Assembly: GCA_001513395.1 (NCBI GenBank)
Contig: LFTP01000326.1
Coordinates: 1-10,723, forward strand
DNA length: 10,723 nucleotides
Source of the DNA: Clostridia bacterium DTU080
GTDB taxonomy: Bacteria; Bacillota; Limnochordia; DTU080
Direction of reading: 5' to 3'
Position 1 is the first letter of the stretch, and each line of letters opens with the position of its first letter. The position numbers were made by a program, and so were the translations under genes. The notes under the pieces are model-generated. The model was not told the origin of the DNA, did not search any database, and worked only from the letters and a program-made list of their open reading frames with translations. Shown here in pieces: positions 7,384 to 10,723 of this stretch.

Positions 7384-8730
7384 ATGGCTGCCGTCAACAA
7401 AACGTCTAGACTCGCGGTAGATCCTCGGAGACATATCGGCGTTGCATCAGTCATCGCGGTATTCATGGCTGTTCTTGTTTTGAGTCCGTTTACGTACGCG
7501 GCGCGGGTGAAGATTGAACATGCGATCAACTCGGGTCACGGACAAGCTTATATCGACGCCACGACGCAGATCGCGGACCTTTTTAACAAGTCCCAGGATG
7601 AGATAGAGGTTGAAGTGACGGTCTTGACCAACTACAATGAGGCGATCATCGTCCGAGTGGCCGGCGGTGCCGCTCCGGATGCTTTGACCACCAACCGCTA
7701 CGGAGACTTCGCCGGACGTAACATGCTCTATCCGATGGACGAGTTTTTGGCCAGAAGCGGCCTCGAACGCCGTTTTGTTCCCGCCGCTTTGGAACATGGC
7801 CGCTGGGACGGAAAACTGGTTCAGTTGCCTTTGTTTGTTCAACCGGCGGTCACCTACTACAACACCTGGCTTTTCGACCAGGCCGGCGTTGAGTCGCCCA
7901 ACGAACTGGACGCCCGCGGGGCATGGAACTGGGACACCTTGATTGAGGTCGGCAAGAAGATCGCTCGCGATACCACCGGGGACGGCATCCTGGATGTCTA
8001 TGCCACTGGGGGATCATGGGTGAGCATTGAGCGCATGATCTTTTGGGTCGGACAAAGCGGCGCGTACTATTTCAACAGGTTTACCAACCCCACTGAGAGC
8101 GCGGTCAGGACTCCCGAATTCGAGCGAGCCTTGAATTACGTCCATTCGCTCGCCCATCAGCATCGCATCACGGAGGTCAACGGGCTGACGGGCATGCCGT
8201 CGACCATGTTCACAAACGGCATGGCCGGCACGGCATTTGACGGGCCGTGGTTCATAGCGACTATCCGGAGCGCGGGGATGCCCGATGATTCTTGGGACGT
8301 CGCTCCGATATTGACCGGGCCGGCTGGCAAGCCTGCCTTCATTCACGTCGACGGGGTACAAATAGCCAGCGCGAGCCCCAATCCTGAGAGCGTGTGGAAG
8401 TGGTTCGCCTTCCTGACGGCCGACACCGAAGCTAACGAGATACTCATCCAGGTGGGAAATAGGCCCACCGCCTATATTCCGACGCTGATGAAGTATACGG
8501 ATATGATCACGATCGGCGGCTATCCCAGACATGCCAAGACGTTCTGGGAGATTCTGACCACCGCCAGCGAGGCGATCCCCATCGTGCCGTTGGTGCTCAA
8601 TACCAACCGCATTTTCAGCGCTCACTCAGTCGCCATGAACAGGTTCTTGTGCGGTGAGCAGAGCGTGACGGCCACGATAGAAGAACTGCATCACTCCTTC
8701 ACTCAGATTCTCGCTGAATCAATAGACTGA
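7384..8730 (+). CDS. Periplasmic sugar-binding protein of an ABC transporter (family 1 SBP)
   Basis: About 448 residues, a typical length for family 1 carbohydrate-binding proteins of ABC importers. The frame is open from ATG 7339, but ATG 7384 has a perfect AGGAGG at 7372-7377 with a 6-base spacer and gives a normal signal peptide: a basic start, a hydrophobic core at about residues 18-36, and probable cleavage after TYA (residue 39). There is no lipobox cysteine, so the product should be soluble in a periplasm. Family features include the inner-lobe motif YNTWLFDQAGV, the W-N-W-D-T turn, and an acidic D-x-T-x-D-G loop (about residues 196-204), which is calcium-site-like and common in this family. 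No permease or ATPase gene is adjacent. A terminator hairpin follows directly, so the gene is probably transcribed alone. The ligand is unknown; pectin-derived oligosaccharides are a guess from context. Confidence 0.88.
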   Translation: MAAVNKTSRLAVDPRRHIGVASVIAVFMAVLVLSPFTYAARVKIEHAINSGHGQAYIDATTQIADLFNKSQDEIEVEVTVLTNYNEAIIVRVAGGAAPDALTTNRYGDFAGRNMLYPMDEFLARSGLERRFVPAALEHGRWDGKLVQLPLFVQPAVTYYNTWLFDQAGVESPNELDARGAWNWDTLIEVGKKIARDTTGDGILDVYATGGSWVSIERMIFWVGQSGAYYFNRFTNPTESAVRTPEFERALNYVHSLAHQHRITEVNGLTGMPSTMFTNGMAGTAFDGPWFIATIRSAGMPDDSWDVAPILTGPAGKPAFIHVDGVQIASASPNPESVWKWFAFLTADTEANEILIQVGNRPTAYIPTLMKYTDMITIGGYPRHAKTFWEILTTASEAIPIVPLVLNTNRIFSAHSVAMNRFLCGEQSVTATIEELHHSFTQILAESID

Positions 8731-8761
8731 TAGCTCAAACAGCCTCCCCAGACCGGCTGAC

Positions 8762-8797
8762 GCAGGGCTGCTCCGTTTTTCGGAACAGCCCTGCTTT
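8762..8797 (+). terminator. Strong terminator hairpin after the first binding-protein gene
   Basis: The nine-base arm GCAGGGCTG at 8762-8770 pairs with CAGCCCTGC at 8786-8794. After one C-A mismatch, TCCG 8772-8775 pairs with CGGA 8781-8784 around a five-T loop. Only three T residues (8795-8797) follow before the sequence changes to the 5' end of the intron-like segment. The original T tract was probably interrupted by that insertion, so termination may be weaker than before. Confidence 0.78.
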
Positions 8798-9095
8798 GTG
8801 CGCACGGCATGTCTGCTGAACCGCAAGACTGAAAGAGCTGCCCATCGTCCGACTTGCCTGGAGATGACAGGAGGTAACGGTCCGTCCGAAGGAGATCGAG
8901 GGGGAGTATGAGACTTCGAACCAACGCCTGAGGTCGGCGCATCGAGGGCCTGACGACAAATAGGAAAGCCCGATAGCCGGACAACTCGATCAGTTGGAAG
9001 GGTCTTGTTCAGGCCGGCGGACCTACTCGGTGAGGCCCGTCATAGTAGTCCGTGAAAGGGCGGGTGCGGAGGGCACAAGCGGTAACACGAGGCCG
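8798..9095 (+). mobile_element. Truncated group IIC intron (5' domains I to III only; reverse transcriptase and domains V/VI missing)
   Basis: The segment begins with GTGCG (8798-8802), the group II 5' consensus GUGYG, followed by CGGCATG (8805-8811), as in group IIC introns such as the Oceanobacillus iheyensis intron. Matching internal motifs follow in the right order: a GGAGGTAAC-type motif (8870-8878), CCGAAGGAG (8886-8894), and GTCATAGTA (9039-9047) followed by a small stem-loop and a GG-ACAAG-like motif (9071-9079). Translated in one frame, the last part reads RPVIVVRERAGAEGTSGN, the V-I-V ... G-T-S pattern often translated from this RNA region before the intron-encoded reverse transcriptase. 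The intron starts three bases after a terminator hairpin, the known target of group IIC introns. No reverse-transcriptase motif and no domain V hairpin are found before the next gene, so it cannot splice or move. The 3' boundary is uncertain, roughly 9080 to 9180. The comparison is from memory, not a computed alignment. Confidence 0.75.
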
Positions 9096-9332
9096 CTTGA
9101 AACGGCGAAGGATTCCGACTCACTCTCAGGCGTAGCCTGTAGCAGCCACGCACTGTCTGCAAGTGATTGAACGCAAACCCGCATATTTGTCTGTCCTCAT
9201 GAATTATTTCGTAAAAGTTGTTCATTACAGGCAGGGGGAAGAGCGGATCTCTGGAATCAATATGTGATATCCACCGTCACCGACTCCCTTCTGACGGCAG
9301 ACCCGGCAATCTCACCGAAAGGAGTTTCAGGG
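9096..9332. other. Region between the intron remnant and the second binding-protein gene
   Basis: No gene is apparent. It should hold the end of the intron remnant, the junction where the rest of the intron was lost, and the promoter for the 9333 gene. The AT-rich stretch at about 9180-9235 is the likeliest promoter area, with TTGTCT at 9187-9192 as a weak -35, but I cannot assign a convincing -10. A small hairpin (CCGTCA 9274-9279 with TGACGG 9292-9297) lies in the probable leader. Confidence 0.5.
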
Positions 9333-10598
9333 ATGAACGGACGGTTGCGTTTCACCATGGTTGCTTTGTTGGCTCTTGTATTATGCGCACCGACGCAGGC
9401 TGCGGTGCGGCTGACCCACTTCATGTATGACGGACATGCCGCCAAGTGGCAGGAGTATCTCGAAGTGATGGCCTCCCGTTTCAAAGCTGAAACAGGCATA
9501 GATGTGGAGGTCGTTTTGTCTTCGGGCGGGGCCAGCGGTATGCGCAGCAAACTGTTGGTCATGATCGCCGGCGGCACACCTCCTGATGTCACGGACTGCC
9601 ATCCGGTAATAGCGGCTCCGTTGATCGCTCAGGGAGTCTTTGAGGATCTCAGACCCTATGTCGCCCGCGACAAGTTCCCGCTTGAGCGCATTCCGCCCGT
9701 AGCCGTCGAAGGCATGAGCACGCCCGACGGCCAGCTATGGGGCATTCCCGTCAGTGTGTATCCGGTGGTAACCTTCTTCAATGTCGATGCCTTTGCCCAG
9801 TACGGAGTGGCCAATCCTCGCGAGCTTGGAGCCGATTGGACCTGGGAAACCGTTGAGGCGGCAGCAAGAAGACTGACTATAGATGCCGACGGCGACGGCG
9901 TTCCTGAGTTTTGGGGTACGGATCGCATTTCGGCCCGTTGGGAAATGCAGGTGCACCAGGCCGGCGGACAGCTTTACGATCGAATCGTCTATCCGACGAA
10001 GAGTCAGTTCAACACTGCTCCCGTACTGCGGGCGGTGGAATTCATACAGAATCTTTGTCTCGAACGCGTAGCGGTCAACACGGCCGCCGACCGGATCTAT
10101 CTCGGTAAGTCGGCCTTCTCCGTTGTCGACGGACCGGGATTCATCGGCGCCTATTACCAAGACGTGGCCTTCGATTGGGATATCGCCGGACAGCCGAAAG
10201 GACCGGCCAATCGCGCCGCGCGTGTGAATCCCGACGGTTTTCAGATCATCGCCGAGAGTAAGTATAGGGAAGAGGCCTGGCAATGGATTCGTTTCCTGAC
10301 CGGCGATGCGGACAATCAGTTGGAAATGGCCCGAATCACGGGGCGTCTGCCTTCACTGCGCGAGTCCATGGTCCGTTACCCGCGTGCGGCGGCCGATCTC
10401 GTCCTCCCGGACAACTGGCAAGCCATGATTGAGACCGCCTTTGATCCGGACGGTTACGCTGCCTATGTCGTTCCCGAGGCTACTCAGATCGATGCCGTGG
10501 TCAACCCGATCATGAACCGCGTCTGGAACGGTCAGATGGCAGCTGCCACAGCTCTGCAGCAGATTCACGACGTAGTAACATCGATTCTGAATCAATAG
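9333..10598 (+). CDS. Second periplasmic sugar-binding protein (family 1 SBP), divergent from the first
   Basis: About 421 residues. The frame is open from ATG 9264, but ATG 9333 has AAAGGAG at 9318-9324 with an 8-base spacer and opens a clean signal peptide: RLRF, then a hydrophobic core, then APTQA with probable cleavage after residue 23. A cysteine lies inside the signal (VLCAP), but the residues before it do not form a lipobox, so a soluble periplasmic protein is expected. Family features are the inner-lobe motif FFNVDAFAQYGV, W-T-W-E-T, the acidic loop DADGDG (about residues 184-189), and a C-terminal amphipathic helix. It is clearly divergent from the protein at 7384, so the two probably bind different ligands. 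The gap to the amidohydrolase-like gene is 21 bases, which suggests co-transcription. No permease is visible; the transport partners must be elsewhere. Confidence 0.88.
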   Translation: MNGRLRFTMVALLALVLCAPTQAAVRLTHFMYDGHAAKWQEYLEVMASRFKAETGIDVEVVLSSGGASGMRSKLLVMIAGGTPPDVTDCHPVIAAPLIAQGVFEDLRPYVARDKFPLERIPPVAVEGMSTPDGQLWGIPVSVYPVVTFFNVDAFAQYGVANPRELGADWTWETVEAAARRLTIDADGDGVPEFWGTDRISARWEMQVHQAGGQLYDRIVYPTKSQFNTAPVLRAVEFIQNLCLERVAVNTAADRIYLGKSAFSVVDGPGFIGAYYQDVAFDWDIAGQPKGPANRAARVNPDGFQIIAESKYREEAWQWIRFLTGDADNQLEMARITGRLPSLRESMVRYPRAAADLVLPDNWQAMIETAFDPDGYAAYVVPEATQIDAVVNPIMNRVWNGQMAAATALQQIHDVVTSILNQ

Positions 10599-10619
10599 GA
10601 ACCAAGAGGGGCTCAAGGC

Positions 10620-10723
10620 ATGTTTATTGACATTCATGCGCATTGCAGGAAGTACCCCGGAACCGGACGGTTCGTCTTCGACAACTTCCCAACACCGGAA
10701 CAGTTGCTCGCCAGATATGATGC
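10620..10723 (+). CDS. N-terminus of an amidohydrolase-superfamily protein (truncated by window end)
   Basis: ATG 10620 has GAGGGG at 10606-10611 with an 8-base spacer and opens 34 complete codons to the window edge. The first residues, MFIDIHAHC, carry the D-x-H-x-H motif (IDIHAH) that supplies the strand 1 metal ligands in amidohydrolase_2 and TatD-type barrels. Some amidohydrolase_2 members hydrolyse sugar lactones (for example L-fucono-1,5-lactonase of COG3618), which would suit a sugar-acid pathway, but this is only suggested by context. The catalytic parts lie beyond the window. Confidence 0.7.
   Translation, partial: MFIDIHAHCRKYPGTGRFVFDNFPTPEQLLARYD

Noticed and set aside
7969..7995. 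Dockerin or EF-hand domain suggested by the D-T-T-G-D-G loop in the first binding protein (similar loop in the second)
   Set aside because: A single such loop between the lobes is common in family 1 sugar-binding proteins; there is no duplicated dockerin repeat.
9080..9332. A complete, active group II intron with domain V and a reverse transcriptase
   Set aside because: I searched by eye for the domain V hairpin and for reverse-transcriptase motifs before the 9333 gene and found neither.
1..10723. CRISPR array, tRNA or rRNA genes, transposase genes
   Set aside because: No regularly spaced repeats, cloverleaf-like sequences, rRNA segments or transposase motifs were seen on either strand.

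Overview
This window reads as part of a plant-polysaccharide (pectin or rhamnogalacturonan-like) utilisation locus from a Gram-negative or otherwise diderm bacterium, probably an uncultured lineage. Three things point that way: two ABC-type solute-binding proteins carry ordinary type I signal peptides rather than lipoprotein signals; genes start with ATG or TTG behind good purine-rich ribosome binding sites; and all recognisable coding is on the + strand. I cannot name the taxon from sequence alone.

Left part (1-6751). The window opens with the last 39 codons of a gene whose C-terminus looks like that of a solute-binding protein. After a 315-base gap comes a compact five-gene operon: a GH28 polygalacturonase-like enzyme (437-1831), two tandemly duplicated clan GH-A glycoside hydrolases (1855-3261 and 3304-4719), an enolase-superfamily enzyme (4744-5886) and an HpcH/HpaI-type aldolase (5916-6671). 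A Rho-independent terminator closes it at 6716-6751. Gaps are 23 to 42 bases, and none of the hydrolases has a signal peptide. The simplest reading is that imported oligosaccharides are cut in the cytoplasm, and a released sugar acid is dehydrated and then split by the aldolase into pyruvate plus an aldehyde. Any needed dehydrogenase, isomerase or kinase, the permeases and the regulator are not in the window.

Middle (6752-7383). About 630 bases without a convincing gene, holding a second terminator-like hairpin at 7048-7075.

Right part (7384-10723). A periplasmic sugar-binding protein gene (7384-8730) ends in a strong terminator hairpin. Directly after that hairpin's T tract begins a segment (8798 to about 9095) with the 5' end and conserved internal motifs of a group IIC intron. 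Its reverse transcriptase and its domains V and VI are missing, so it looks like a truncated, dead copy. A second, divergent sugar-binding protein gene follows (9333-10598), then the first 34 codons of an amidohydrolase-like protein (10620 to the window end). Permease genes are absent.

Most notable observations: the truncated group IIC intron on a terminator; the enolase-superfamily protein with conserved metal ligands but substituted canonical catalytic positions; and the tandem GH-A pair, which diverges strongly toward the C-terminus. I did not find a clearly new type of biological system.
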